Positions 1-8,356 of a stretch of DNA of 64,000 nucleotides are shown here, piece by piece. Position 1 is the stretch's first letter. Every line of letters starts with the position of its first letter. Source of the stretch: Geodermatophilus nigrescens (GTDB taxonomy: Bacteria; Actinomycetota; Actinomycetes; Mycobacteriales; Geodermatophilaceae). The position numbers were made by a program, and so were the translations under genes. A model generated the notes under the pieces. It ran no database searches and had not been told where the DNA came from. It saw only the letters and a program-made list of their open reading frames with translations. Where the stretch lies: positions 930,001 through 994,000 of the forward strand of contig NZ_FQVX01000001.1 in NCBI RefSeq assembly GCF_900129495.1, given 5' to 3'.

Positions 1-56
1 CACGTGGGGCAGTCGCGCTTGACGACCGCCACGAGTCCGTCGGGCACCGGTGCCAC
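1..56 (-). CDS. Thioredoxin-like protein, N-terminal fragment (runs off the window)
   Basis: On the minus strand a GTG at 56 opens a frame that reaches the window edge with no stop. The 18 complete codons end in VAVVKRDCPT, and the next codon begins TG, so the motif is probably KRDCPTC, a CxxC active site right after a beta strand as in thioredoxin and peroxiredoxin-like proteins. It is divergent from the hydrolase starting at 150. Only the first residues are visible, so the call is tentative and the start codon is not confirmed by a clear Shine-Dalgarno (SD) site. Confidence 0.45.
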   Translation of the reverse strand, partial: MAPVPDGLVAVVKRDCPT

Positions 57-149
57 CGGTCGACTCTGACACGGGTGTCAACCCGCCCCTGGTCAGCGGC
101 CGCCCGGTCGGCCAGAGTGAGCCGGGTCACCCAGATGAGGGGAGCCGCC

Positions 150-1217
150 GTGATCGAGAACGCCTTCTACACGCCCGAGGTGCAGGGTGCCTACCAGCTG
201 CACGCGCTCGGCGGGTTCGACCTCGAGGAGGGCGGGCGCATCCCCGACCTGCGGCTGGCCTACGCCACCTACGGCGAGCTCAGTCCGTCCAAGGACAACG
301 CGATCCTCATCCCCACCTGGTTCAGCGGCACGCACGCCACCTGGGAGCAGACCTACATCGGCCCCGGCCGGGCGCTGGACCCCTCCCGCTGGTTCATCGT
401 CGTGGTCAACCAGATCGGCAACGGGCTGTGCACCTCGCCGCACAACACCGACGGCGAGATCGCCATGTCGCGCTTCCCGCGGGTGCGGATCGGCGACGAC
501 GTCCGCGCCCAGCAGCAGCTCGCCGCGGAGCTGTTCGGCATCGAGCGGTGGGCGCTGGTGGTCGGCGGGTCGATGGGCGCCCAGCAGACCTACGAGTGGG
601 CGGTGCGCTTCCCCGACCGGGTGCTGCGCGCCGCGCCCATCGCCGGTACCGCGCAGAACACCCCGCACGACTTCCTGTTCACCCGCTCGCTCATGGACGC
701 CATCACCTCCGACCCCGGCTGGAACGGCGGCGAGTACCGCTCGCACACCGACGTCGCCGACGGCCTGCGCCGGCACGCCGACATCTGGGCCGTGCTCGGC
801 CTGTCCACGGAGTTCTGGAAGACCGAGTACTGGCGCACCATCGAGATCCCCGACGTCACCTGGTCGACGTTCGAGGAGTTCCAGGAGCGGTTCGTGCAGG
901 CCACGTTCCTCGCGATGGACCCCAACGCCCTGCTCACCATGGGCTGGAAGTGGCAGCGGGGCGACGTCACCCGCTTCACCGGCGGCGACCTCGCCGGGGC
1001 GCTGGGCCGGATCACGGCGAAGACGTTCGTCATGCCGATCGACGAGGACATGTTCTTCCCCGTCCGCGACTGCGCCGCCGAGCAGGCGCTGATCCCGGGG
1101 AGCGAGCTGCGCGTGCTGCCGAGCATCGCCGGCCACTTCGGGCTGTTCGGCTTCGAGAAGACCTACCTCGACGAGGTCGACCGCAACCTCACCGAGCTGC
1201 TCGAGGCCCGGGTGTGA
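150..1217 (+). CDS. Alpha/beta hydrolase of the homoserine O-acetyltransferase (MetX-like) superfamily
   Basis: 355 aa. The nucleophile elbow is GGSMGAQQ (about residue 135), the acid is probably the Asp in MPIDEDMFFP, and the histidine lies in GHFGLFGFEK near the C-terminus, completing a Ser-Asp-His triad. The overall layout resembles MetX-type acyltransferases, but substrate-defining residues cannot be judged, so acetyl transfer to homoserine is not claimed. I prefer the GTG at 150 because GAGGGGAG lies 6 bases upstream; an in-frame ATG at 135 overlaps that SD. It ends in a strong terminator facing the convergent DUF4386 gene, so it is probably monocistronic. Confidence 0.8.
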   Translation: MIENAFYTPEVQGAYQLHALGGFDLEEGGRIPDLRLAYATYGELSPSKDNAILIPTWFSGTHATWEQTYIGPGRALDPSRWFIVVVNQIGNGLCTSPHNTDGEIAMSRFPRVRIGDDVRAQQQLAAELFGIERWALVVGGSMGAQQTYEWAVRFPDRVLRAAPIAGTAQNTPHDFLFTRSLMDAITSDPGWNGGEYRSHTDVADGLRRHADIWAVLGLSTEFWKTEYWRTIEIPDVTWSTFEEFQERFVQATFLAMDPNALLTMGWKWQRGDVTRFTGGDLAGALGRITAKTFVMPIDEDMFFPVRDCAAEQALIPGSELRVLPSIAGHFGLFGFEKTYLDEVDRNLTELLEARV

Positions 1218-1221
1218 CGCG

Positions 1222-1253
1222 CGGGCGGGCGGCGTCCCGGCGCCGCCCGCCCG
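1222..1253. terminator. Bidirectional terminator between convergent genes
   Basis: A 13-bp perfect inverted repeat (1222-1234 with 1241-1253) with a 6-nt loop lies between the stops of the hydrolase and the DUF4386 gene. There is no U-tract, as is common in this GC range. Confidence 0.7.
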
Positions 1254-1260
1254 TCACGGG

Positions 1261-1962
1261 TCAGGCGGGGACGAGCTCCGACCGGGCCGGCAGGACGGCG
1301 GCCGGCCGGCGGAAGCCGCGCGCGATCAGGTACACCGCCAGCGAGATCTCCCACGCGGCCACCGGGACGGCGCCGAGCATGCCCCACACCGAGACCTGCT
1401 CGTAGACGCCGAAGAGGACGGCCGTCGACGAGAGGGTCACCAGCGGGCCGCCGACCAGGCCGAGCACGGCCACCGGCCGGGGCGCGAGCCGGCCTCGGTA
1501 CACGAGCGCGGCGAGCAGCAGCGTGTTGACGCCGATGACGAGGCCGGGGCCGACGAGGAACGTCGCGTCGTGCAGCGCGACCAGGCCCTGCGCGACGCCC
1601 ACGAGCGGACCGCCGTCGGTCCCCGCGGCGTCCTGGCGCAGCGTGACCACGGCGAGGACGGCGACGATCCCGACGGTGATGACGGCGGCCTCCAGCAGGC
1701 GGCCGGCGACGTAGCCCAGCGCGAGCGCGCGGCCGTGCCGCTCGACCACCGGGAAGGCCGTGACGGCGGTCCCGATGACGGCGGCGGCGAGCACCACCTC
1801 GAGGAACGCCCCCCACAGCACCCGGGTGTCCGCACCCGGGCCCAGGACGTAGCCCGGGTCGCCCAGCAGCGGCTGGTACAGCGCGAGGGCGACGACCGCG
1901 GCGACGGCCGCGACCAGGAAGAACACGCCGGTGACGACGGCGGCTGCGCGGGACTCCCGCAT
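1261..1962 (-). CDS. DUF4386 family membrane protein
   Basis: 233 aa with about six hydrophobic segments (near residues 8-28, 47-68, 78-105, 133-152, 163-183, 192-213), matching the usual length and layout of DUF4386 proteins. Their biochemical function is unknown. The gene is divergent from a TetR regulator at 2057 with two matching palindromes in between, so it is very probably the repressor's target. The start ATG at 1962 follows GAGGAGCT on the minus strand at SD distance. Confidence 0.8.
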   Translation of the reverse strand: MRESRAAAVVTGVFFLVAAVAAVVALALYQPLLGDPGYVLGPGADTRVLWGAFLEVVLAAAVIGTAVTAFPVVERHGRALALGYVAGRLLEAAVITVGIVAVLAVVTLRQDAAGTDGGPLVGVAQGLVALHDATFLVGPGLVIGVNTLLLAALVYRGRLAPRPVAVLGLVGGPLVTLSSTAVLFGVYEQVSVWGMLGAVPVAAWEISLAVYLIARGFRRPAAVLPARSELVPA

Positions 1963-1986
1963 GGACGACCAGCTCCTCTGCTCCGT

Positions 1987-2036
1987 GGTGTACGGCGTAC
2001 ACCAACGCCGCGGACGCTAGGTGTACGGTGTACGCC
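1987..2036. promoter_or_regulatory. Tandem 17-bp operators for the divergent TetR gene
   Basis: GGTGTACGGCGTACACC (1987-2003) is a perfect palindrome around one central base. GGTGTACGGTGTACGCC (2020-2036) is the same site with one altered arm position. Centres are 33 bp apart, about three helical turns. They occupy the whole space between the DUF4386 start and the TetR SD at 2041-2052, so one regulator could control both genes and itself. Confidence 0.75.
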
Positions 2037-2056
2037 TGTCAAGGAGGGGAGGTCGG

Positions 2057-2737
2057 GTGGCGCGTGAGCCGCTGTCCCGCGAACGGGTGCTGCGGGCCGC
2101 CGTCGAGCTGGCCGACGGGTCGGGCCTCGACGCGGTGAGCATGCGCGGGCTGGCGCAGGTGCTCGGCGTCGTCCCGATGGCCCTCTACAAGCACGTGGCG
2201 AACAAGGACGAGCTGCTCGACGGGATGGTCGACGCCGTCATCGGCGAGTTCGAGGCGCCCGACCCCGCGCTGGACTGGCCCGACGCCGTCCGGGCGCGGC
2301 TGCTGTCCGCGCGCCGGGCCGTGCTGCGGCACGCCTGGGCGCGGCGGGCCATCGAGTCGCGCACCCGGCGCACGCCCGCGGTGCTCGGCTACATGGACGC
2401 CGTCGTCGGCACCTTCCGCCGCGGCGGCCTCTCGGTCGACCTGACCCACCACGTGATGCACGCGCTGGGCAACCGCATCTGGGGGTTCAGCCCCGAGCTG
2501 TTCGACGCGCCGGCCGACCCGTCGGCGCCGCCGCCTCCCGCGGAGCAGCAGCGGGCGACGGCCGAGGAGTTCGCCCGGCGCTTCCCGCACGTCCTGGAGA
2601 TCGCCACCGCGGCGACCGGCGGGGACCTGTCCGCCGTCGGCGGCGGGTGCGACGAGCAGTTCGAGTTCGAGTTCGCCCTGGACCTGCTGCTCGACGGCGT
2701 CGCGCGGCTGCACGGCCGCGGCTGGCGCTCGGCCTGA
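2057..2737 (+). CDS. TetR family repressor with TetR_C-like ligand domain
   Basis: 226 aa. The N-terminal helix-turn-helix spans about residues 8-55 (RVLRAAVELADGSGLDAVSM, then GLAQVLGVVPMALYKHVANK); the YKHV recognition helix is typical of the tetracycline-repressor branch. The C-terminal half is a helical ligand-binding and dimerisation domain. GTG 2057 is chosen because AAGGAGGGGAGG lies 5 bases upstream. It probably represses itself and the DUF4386 gene through the palindromes at 1987-2036. The ligand is unknown. Confidence 0.85.
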   Translation: MAREPLSRERVLRAAVELADGSGLDAVSMRGLAQVLGVVPMALYKHVANKDELLDGMVDAVIGEFEAPDPALDWPDAVRARLLSARRAVLRHAWARRAIESRTRRTPAVLGYMDAVVGTFRRGGLSVDLTHHVMHALGNRIWGFSPELFDAPADPSAPPPPAEQQRATAEEFARRFPHVLEIATAATGGDLSAVGGGCDEQFEFEFALDLLLDGVARLHGRGWRSA

Positions 2738-2752
2738 GCGGCCCGCCCGGCG

Positions 2753-3133
2753 TCAGCGCGGACGGTGGTCCTCCCGGGCCCGCTCGACCTCGGGCACGGC
2801 CTCCTCGAGCACGTCGGCGAGGTCGCGCAGGCGCGCGGCCACCCGGGCGCCGAGCGGCGTGAGCGCGTACTCGACCCGCGGCGGGATGGTGGTGACGACG
2901 TCGCGGCTGACCATGCCGTCGCGCTCGAGGGCCTGCAGCGTCTGCGACAGCATCTTCTCGCTCACGCCGTCGACCCGGCGGCGCAGCGCGTTGAACCGGT
3001 ACCCACCCTCGTGCAGCGCGATCAGGGTCAGCGACGCCCACTTGGCGGTGACGTCCTCGAACGCCGAGCGGGACGTGCAGTCGCGGGCGAAGACGTCGGC
3101 GACCAGCGCGGGGGAGGGGCCCGGCTCGCTCAT
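2753..3133 (-). CDS. HxlR family winged-helix regulator
   Basis: 126 aa, usual HxlR size. Near the N-terminus is Cys19 (RDCTSR), the position of the redox or electrophile-sensing Cys in the YodB/QorR/HypR branch. The winged helix follows (RFNALRRRVDGVSEKMLSQT, then LERDGMVSRDVV, then PPRVEYALTPLG). It is divergent from an NmrA-like quinone reductase, the standard arrangement for quinone- or aldehyde-responsive HxlR repressors. Start ATG is at 3133; longer upstream reading is shadow sequence. Confidence 0.88.
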   Translation of the reverse strand: MSEPGPSPALVADVFARDCTSRSAFEDVTAKWASLTLIALHEGGYRFNALRRRVDGVSEKMLSQTLQALERDGMVSRDVVTTIPPRVEYALTPLGARVAARLRDLADVLEEAVPEVERAREDHRPR

Positions 3134-3164
3134 GCCGCCAGCGTAGGACCACCGGCGGAATGGA

Positions 3165-3189
3165 GGGCACTTTCTCCTGGTTAGTGCCC
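3165..3189. promoter_or_regulatory. Probable HxlR operator
   Basis: Inverted repeat GGGCACT (3165-3171) and AGTGCCC (3183-3189) with an 11-nt spacer lies between the divergent HxlR and reductase genes. The inner ACT...AGT halves resemble known HxlR-type operators (YodB/QorR class). Confidence 0.6.
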
Positions 3190-3220
3190 CCGACCGAGTT
3201 CCCGATCGAGGAGTCCCCGC

Positions 3221-4075
3221 ATGACCACCTACGCCGTCACCGGAGCCACCGGCCACCTCGGCCGCCGCGCCGTCCAGGAGCTGCTCGACCGCGGCGTGCC
3301 GGCGGGCGACGTCGTCGCCGTCGCCCGCCGTCCCGAGGCCGCGGCCGACCTGGCCGGCCGCGGCGTGCAGGTCCGCCACGGCGACTACTCGCAGCCGGGC
3401 ACGCTGCCCGCCGCGCTGGCCGGCGTCGACCGGCTGCTGCTGGTCTCCGGCAGCGAGCCGGGGCAGCGGGTCGCCCAGCACACCGCCGTGATCGACGCGG
3501 CCGCGGCGGCCGGCGTGCAGCGGATCGTCTACACCTCGATCGCGCACGCCGACACGTCCACGAACCCGCTGGCCCCCGAGCACCGCGAGACCGAGGGGGT
3601 GCTCGCCCGCTCCGGCGTCCCGGCGACGGTGCTGCGCAACAGCTGGTACGCCGAGAACTACGCCGCCCAGGTCGACCAGTACCTGGCCACCGGCGAGGTC
3701 CTCGGCGCCGCGGGCGACGGCCGGGTCTCGATCGCCGCGCGCGAGGACTTCGCCGTCGCCGCCGCGGCCGCGCTGCTCGCCGACGGCGACGGCGGCGTCC
3801 ACGAGGTCGGCGGGCCCGGCGTCACGCTCGCCGACCTCGCCGCCGCCGTCACCGAGGTGACCGGCACGCCGGTCGCGTACCGCGACCTGCCGGTGGACGA
3901 GTACGCCGCCGCGCTGCGGTCCGCCGGTCTCGACGAGGGGACGGCGGGCTTCGTCGCCGGCATCGACGCCTCGATCGCCCGCGGCGACCTCGACACCGGC
4001 GACGCCGACCTCGCCGCCCTGCTCGGCCGCCCGGCGACCCCGCTGGCCGACGCGCTGCGCGCGGCCCGCGGCTGA
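3221..4075 (+). CDS. NmrA-like NAD(P)H-dependent reductase (QorB/YtfG-type)
   Basis: 284 aa. The N-terminal Rossmann motif is TGATGHLGRRAVQELL, followed by VVAVARRPEAA, which suggests NADP(H). The middle part has YTSIAHADTS and the end has a helical substrate lid, as in QorB-type quinone reductases. An SD (GAGGAG) precedes the ATG at 3221. The divergent HxlR repressor suggests induction by quinones or other electrophiles. The exact substrate is not determinable. Confidence 0.85.
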   Translation: MTTYAVTGATGHLGRRAVQELLDRGVPAGDVVAVARRPEAAADLAGRGVQVRHGDYSQPGTLPAALAGVDRLLLVSGSEPGQRVAQHTAVIDAAAAAGVQRIVYTSIAHADTSTNPLAPEHRETEGVLARSGVPATVLRNSWYAENYAAQVDQYLATGEVLGAAGDGRVSIAAREDFAVAAAAALLADGDGGVHEVGGPGVTLADLAAAVTEVTGTPVAYRDLPVDEYAAALRSAGLDEGTAGFVAGIDASIARGDLDTGDADLAALLGRPATPLADALRAARG

Positions 4076-4082
4076 GCCCGGA

Positions 4083-4117
4083 CGCGGCCGCCCGGGCTCA
4101 GCCCCCGGGCGGCCGCG
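4083..4117 (+). terminator. Terminator after the NmrA-like gene
   Basis: A perfect 14-bp stem (4083-4096 with 4104-4117) with a 7-nt loop starts 7 bases after the reductase stop. Confidence 0.75.
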
Positions 4118-4251
4118 CGCTACCGCAGGGCCCGCCCGCGCGCGCGGCAGGATCCGCCGTCCCCCCTCGGAGGGGTGAGATGCGCCGCCTGGCTGGAGCG
4201 ACCACACCCACCTGCCGATCTCCTGTGCACGGACGACAGGAGGTCCCCCTC

Positions 4252-4428
4252 ATGAACCCCATCGCGTGCCGCGCCGTGGCGCAGGCCGGCCTGGTGGCCG
4301 CCACCGCCTCGGCCGACGACGAGCGCCCCTGGCCGCTGCTGCTCGTGGCCGGCTGGCACTCCACCGCGGTCGACCTCGTGCTCGCCGACGGTCTCGTCGC
4401 CGAGGCGCTGGCCGAGCTGCCGGTCTGA
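4252..4428 (+). CDS. Small hypothetical protein (58 aa)
   Basis: 58 aa from ATG 4252, preceded by a near-ideal SD (AGGAGGT, 7-nt spacing), which is the main reason to believe it. The sequence is Ala/Leu-rich with a central LLLVAGWHSTAVDLVLADGL stretch and an acidic DDE before it. It has no signal peptide or domain I recognise. It stands alone between a terminator and the cyclase gene. Function unknown. Confidence 0.5.
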   Translation: MNPIACRAVAQAGLVAATASADDERPWPLLLVAGWHSTAVDLVLADGLVAEALAELPV

Positions 4429-4464
4429 CCGTGTCCCCGCCCGCGCGGGGTCGTTGAGCCGGTC

Positions 4465-5982
4465 GTGGTCCCGACCGGCACGCGCAGCACCGCCCTCCGG
4501 CGGGCCGACGACGTGCTGGCCTGGGCGCCGAGCGGCCGGGTCGCCGTCCCGCTCATCGTGGCGCTGGTCGTCGTCGCCGACCTCGTCGGCGTCGGCACCG
4601 TCACCCTGCTGCTGCTCGGCGTCTCCGACGACGGGGCGAGCGCCGGCCGCGCGCCGGTGCTGCTCGCCGCGCTCGGCTACCTGCTCCTCGCGCTCCCGCT
4701 GGCCACCCTCGCCGGCCTGCGCCGCCAGCGCGCCACGACCGCCTGGCTGGTCGCCCGCCGCACGCCCACCCCCGCCGAGGCGGCCTCCGCGCTGCGCCTG
4801 CCGGTGGACACCGCGCTGATCGCCGGCTCGGTCTGGCTGCTCGGTGCGGTGCTCGTCGGCGTCGTCGCCGCGCTCACCTTCCCCGAACCGCTGGTCGGCC
4901 TGCGGGTCGGCGTCGCCACCCTGCTCGGCGGCGCGGCCACCGCCGGCGTCGTCTACCTGCTCGTCGCGCGCGCCGCGCGCGGCGTCACCACCCGCGCGCT
5001 GGCCGCGCACCCGCCGTCGGGGCGGCTCGCCCTCGGCGTGCGCCCCCGCCTGCTGCTCACCTGGAGCCTCACCAGCGCCGTGCCGCTGCTCGGCGTGGTC
5101 CTGCTGTTCGTCGACCCGAGCAACCCCGGCGGCCCCGGGCGCACCGCGGTGGTCTTCCTCGCCGTCGTCGCGCTGCTGGTCGGCGGGCTGGCCACCGTGC
5201 TGCTCGCCCGCGCCGTCGGGGCGCCGCTGCGCGACCTGCGCGAGGCGGTGCAGCGGGTGGGGGACGGCGACTACGCGGCCGCGGTGACCGTCGACGACGC
5301 CGGCGAGATCGGGCTGCTGCAGGCGGGCGTCGCCACGATGGCCGCGGGGCTGGCCGAGCGGGAACGGCTGCGCGACCTGTTCGGCCGGCACGTGGGCACC
5401 CCGGTGGCCGCGCGGGCGCTGGCCGAGGGTGCGTCGCTGGGCGGCGAGCTGCGCACGGTGGCGGCGCTGTTCGTCGACATCGCGGGCTCCACCTCGCTGG
5501 TGCGGCGCACCGGCCCGGAGGAGATGGTCGGCCTGCTCAACCGGTTCTTCGCCGTCGTCGTCGAGGCGATCGAGGCCGAGGGCGGGCTGGTCGACAAGTT
5601 CGAGGGCGACGCGGCGCTGTGCGTGTTCGGCGCGCCCACCGCCCACCCCGACCCGCCGGGCGCCGCGCTGCGGGCGGCCCGGCGGATCTGCGACGCCGTC
5701 CGGGCGGCCGGCGAGGTCGACGTCGGGGTGGGGGTGGCGTGCGGGCCGGTGTGGGCCGGACAGGTCGGCACCGCCAGCCGGCTGGAGTACACGGTGATCG
5801 GCGATCCGGTGAACGAGGCAGCGCGGCTCACCGAGCTCGCCAAGGACGACCCGGGCCGGGCGGTGGCCAGCGAGGCCGTCGTGCGGGCGGCCGGCGGCGA
5901 GGCCGCGCACTGGCGGCCCGCCGCGGAGGTGGAGCTGCGCGGTCGCGGCGAACCGACCCGCACCTGGGTGCGCCGGACCTGA
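4465..5982 (+). CDS. Membrane-bound class III adenylate/guanylate cyclase with HAMP linker
   Basis: 505 aa. About six membrane segments fill residues 25-245, followed by a HAMP-like linker (GAPLRDLREAVQRVGDGDYA) and a class III cyclase domain from about 330. Metal-binding Asp residues are in ALFVDIAGSTSLV and DKFEGDAALCVFG. The motif YTVIGDPVNEAARL is typical of the mycobacterial Rv1318c-Rv1320c group. Predicted role: making cAMP (or cGMP) at the membrane in response to an unknown input. GTG 4465 is a reasonable but unproven start. Confidence 0.88.
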   Translation: MVPTGTRSTALRRADDVLAWAPSGRVAVPLIVALVVVADLVGVGTVTLLLLGVSDDGASAGRAPVLLAALGYLLLALPLATLAGLRRQRATTAWLVARRTPTPAEAASALRLPVDTALIAGSVWLLGAVLVGVVAALTFPEPLVGLRVGVATLLGGAATAGVVYLLVARAARGVTTRALAAHPPSGRLALGVRPRLLLTWSLTSAVPLLGVVLLFVDPSNPGGPGRTAVVFLAVVALLVGGLATVLLARAVGAPLRDLREAVQRVGDGDYAAAVTVDDAGEIGLLQAGVATMAAGLAERERLRDLFGRHVGTPVAARALAEGASLGGELRTVAALFVDIAGSTSLVRRTGPEEMVGLLNRFFAVVVEAIEAEGGLVDKFEGDAALCVFGAPTAHPDPPGAALRAARRICDAVRAAGEVDVGVGVACGPVWAGQVGTASRLEYTVIGDPVNEAARLTELAKDDPGRAVASEAVVRAAGGEAAHWRPAAEVELRGRGEPTRTWVRRT

Positions 5983-6102
5983 CGAGGCACGCACCCCGGT
6001 GCGCCGGCACTTCCTGGAGGGCGCCGGCGCCGGGACACTCCGGGACCGGAGCTGCTGCCGGACCGGTGAACAGCTCGAGGCCTCCGGAGCTACAGGTGCA
6101 GC

Positions 6103-6645
6103 ATGAGGCAGGAACCGCGCTCGGACGGGGACCTGCTGCGGGCCGTCGCCGACGGGGACCGGTCGGCGCTGCGCGAGCTGTACGACCGGCACGCCCCCTG
6201 GCTGCGGGCACGGCTGGCCCGCCGGTGCGGCGACCCGGGCGTGGTGGAGGAGGTCCTGCAGGACACGTTCCTCGCGGTCTGGCGCACCCCGACCGGCTAC
6301 CGGGGTTCCGGGGACGTCCCCGCCTGGCTGTGGGGCATCGGGATCCGCCGGTTGCTGGCCGCCGTCCGGCCGCGTCGTCCGCTGCCACTGCGTCTGCTGG
6401 TCCCGCCCCCCGCGCCGTCGGCGGAGGACGAGGTGCTCGTCGCCGTCGAGCACGGCGACCTCGCCTCCGCGGTCGACGGCCTCTCGCCGGAGCTGCGCGC
6501 CGTCGTGCGCGCCGTGGTCCTGGACGGACTGACCAGCCGCGAGGCGGCCCGGCTGCTGGGGGTCCCGCCCGGCACCGTCCGCACGCGGATGGCCCGGGCG
6601 CGCGCCCAGATGCAGGCGGCACTGACCCAGGAGGCACTCCCATGA
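6103..6645 (+). CDS. ECF RNA polymerase sigma factor
   Basis: 180 aa, usual ECF length. Region 2 covers roughly residues 15-80 (YDRHAPWLRARLARRCGD, then VVEEVLQDTFLAVWRT); region 4 is near 125-170 (TSREAARLLGVPPGTVRTRM). It overlaps the following zf-HC2 gene by ATGA, so the anti-sigma candidate is translationally coupled. It heads the five-gene operon 6103-9905 and probably drives its own operon. I see no convincing GGAAC-type promoter directly upstream. Confidence 0.9.
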   Translation: MRQEPRSDGDLLRAVADGDRSALRELYDRHAPWLRARLARRCGDPGVVEEVLQDTFLAVWRTPTGYRGSGDVPAWLWGIGIRRLLAAVRPRRPLPLRLLVPPPAPSAEDEVLVAVEHGDLASAVDGLSPELRAVVRAVVLDGLTSREAARLLGVPPGTVRTRMARARAQMQAALTQEALP

Positions 6646-7496
6646 GCTGGCACGTCGACGCGAGGACGTGGACCGGGTACCGCGCCGGTGCCCTGTCCGA
6701 CGCCGCGGCGGCCTCCGTCGAGACGCACCTCCTCGCGTGCGCGGCCTGCCGGGAGGTGCCCGCCTCCGGTGCCACGCCGGAGGAACGGGCCCTGCACGAG
6801 CGCAGCTGGGACGCACTGGGTTCCGCTGTCGACCGGGAGCCGGCGTCCGCGGTCGAGGGGCTGCTGGGGCGGGTGCTGCCGCCGCACGTGGTCCGGCTGC
6901 TGGCGGCCGCGCCCGCCCTGCGGCGGGCCTGGTGGGCCGCGGGGACCGCGCTGCTGGCACTGGCCCTGCTCGCCGCCCACCTGGGCACCGGCACGGTGGG
7001 GACGGCCCTGTTCGTGGTGACCGCGCCGCTGCTGCCCCTGGGCGGGGTGGCCCTCGCCTACGCCGCCGTCGACGACCTCGCCGGCGACGTGGCCACCACG
7101 ACGCCGTACCCACGGTTCCGGCTGCTGCTCCTGCGGACGGTGGCCGTCGCGGCGGTCACCCTGCCGGTCACCGCGGTGCTGGCCCTGGCGCTGCCGGGGG
7201 GCTCCCGTGCCGCCACCCTCTGGCTGGCCCCCGCGCTCGCGCTCTGCGCGCTCACCCTGGCGCTCTCGGCCCGTGCCGATCCTCGCCGGGTCGCGGCCGT
7301 CCTGACGCTGCTGTGGCTGGCCGTCTCCTGGAACGTGCTGCGCCCCTCGCGCCTCCCCCTCGCGGTCGACGGGGTGCTCGACCGCTCCCTCGCCTTCCGC
7401 CCGGCCGGCCAGGCGGCGTTGCTCTGCGTCGCCGTGCTGGCCGCCCTGGCCGCCGTCACCCGCCGCACCACCTTCGAGGACAGGAGCAGGAGATGA
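6642..7496 (+). CDS. zf-HC2 domain membrane protein, candidate anti-sigma factor
   Basis: 284 aa. The N-terminal zinc-finger anti-sigma motif is VETHLLACAACREV (H-x3-C-x2-C). After a linker come about six hydrophobic helices from residue 90 to the end. This gives a sensor with a cytoplasmic anti-sigma head and a large membrane part. It overlaps both neighbours by ATGA (6642-6645 and 7493-7496). It may also serve as a membrane subunit of the downstream ABC exporter, which would explain the long membrane part. Confidence 0.8.
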   Translation: MSWHVDARTWTGYRAGALSDAAAASVETHLLACAACREVPASGATPEERALHERSWDALGSAVDREPASAVEGLLGRVLPPHVVRLLAAAPALRRAWWAAGTALLALALLAAHLGTGTVGTALFVVTAPLLPLGGVALAYAAVDDLAGDVATTTPYPRFRLLLLRTVAVAAVTLPVTAVLALALPGGSRAATLWLAPALALCALTLALSARADPRRVAAVLTLLWLAVSWNVLRPSRLPLAVDGVLDRSLAFRPAGQAALLCVAVLAALAAVTRRTTFEDRSRR

Positions 7497-8356
7497 CCCT
7501 CCCCGTCGCGCTCGCCGGCGTCGGCAAGCGCTTCCGCGGCACGACCGCGCTGCAGGACGTCACGCTGGAGCTCCGGCCCGGTGTGACCGGGCTGCTCGGC
7601 CCGAACGGGGCTGGGAAGACCACCCTGCTGCGGATCGTGGCGACCGCGCTGTCACCCGATGCCGGGACGGTGCGGGTGCTCGGCGCGGACCCGGCGGATC
7701 CCGCGGGGCGGCTCGCCATCCGGCGGCGGCTGGGCTACCTGCCGCAGGAGTCGGGCGCCTACAGCGGCTTCACGGCCTTCTCCTTCGTCGACTACGTCGC
7801 GGTGCTCAAGGAGATGACCGACCGGTCGGCCCGGCACGCGGAGGTCCGCCGCGTGCTCGACGCCGTCGGCCTCGGGGACCGTGCGCACCAGCGCATCCGC
7901 GCGCTCTCGGGTGGGATGCGTCGCCGGGTGGGGCTGGCCCAGGCGCTGCTCGGCCACCCGGACCTGCTGGTCCTGGACGAGCCGACGGTGGGCCTGGACC
8001 CCGAGCAGCGGCTGCGCTTCCGAGAGGTCCTGGCCGGGCTGCCCGACGACGCGACGGTGCTGCTGTCCACGCACCTGACCGAGGACGTCGCCGCGTTGTG
8101 TCCCACCGTCGTCGTCCTCGACTCCGGCCGGGTGCTCTTCCACGGCGAGACCACGGCCCTGGCCGCCCTGGCCGACGGGCGGGTGTGGGACGCCGAGGCG
8201 CCCGACCCACGTGCCGCCGTCTCGTGGCGCACTCCGGAGGGCCGCTTCCGCAACGTGGGTTCCCCACCGCCCGGGGCCGCCCTCGTGCCGGCCGGGCCGG
8301 AGCACGGGTACCTGCTGCTCACCGGCTCCACGGCCGCCGAGCAGGTGGCGTCGTGA
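7493..8356 (+). CDS. ABC transporter ATP-binding protein
   Basis: 287 aa. Walker A is GPNGAGKTTL (about residue 37), the Q-loop is YLPQESG, the signature is LSGGMRRRV, Walker B is LLVLDEP and the switch His is in LLSTHL. Residues from about 225 form a C-terminal extension of unknown use. It is the nucleotide-binding subunit for the two membrane proteins that follow, sharing GTGA at 8353-8356 with the first. Domain architecture suits an exporter. Confidence 0.92.
   Translation: MTLPVALAGVGKRFRGTTALQDVTLELRPGVTGLLGPNGAGKTTLLRIVATALSPDAGTVRVLGADPADPAGRLAIRRRLGYLPQESGAYSGFTAFSFVDYVAVLKEMTDRSARHAEVRRVLDAVGLGDRAHQRIRALSGGMRRRVGLAQALLGHPDLLVLDEPTVGLDPEQRLRFREVLAGLPDDATVLLSTHLTEDVAALCPTVVVLDSGRVLFHGETTALAALADGRVWDAEAPDPRAAVSWRTPEGRFRNVGSPPPGAALVPAGPEHGYLLLTGSTAAEQVAS

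Noticed and set aside
6103-6645. GGAAC-type autoregulatory promoter directly upstream of the first ECF sigma factor
   Set aside because: No -35/-10 pair of that form with suitable spacing was found in 5983-6102.
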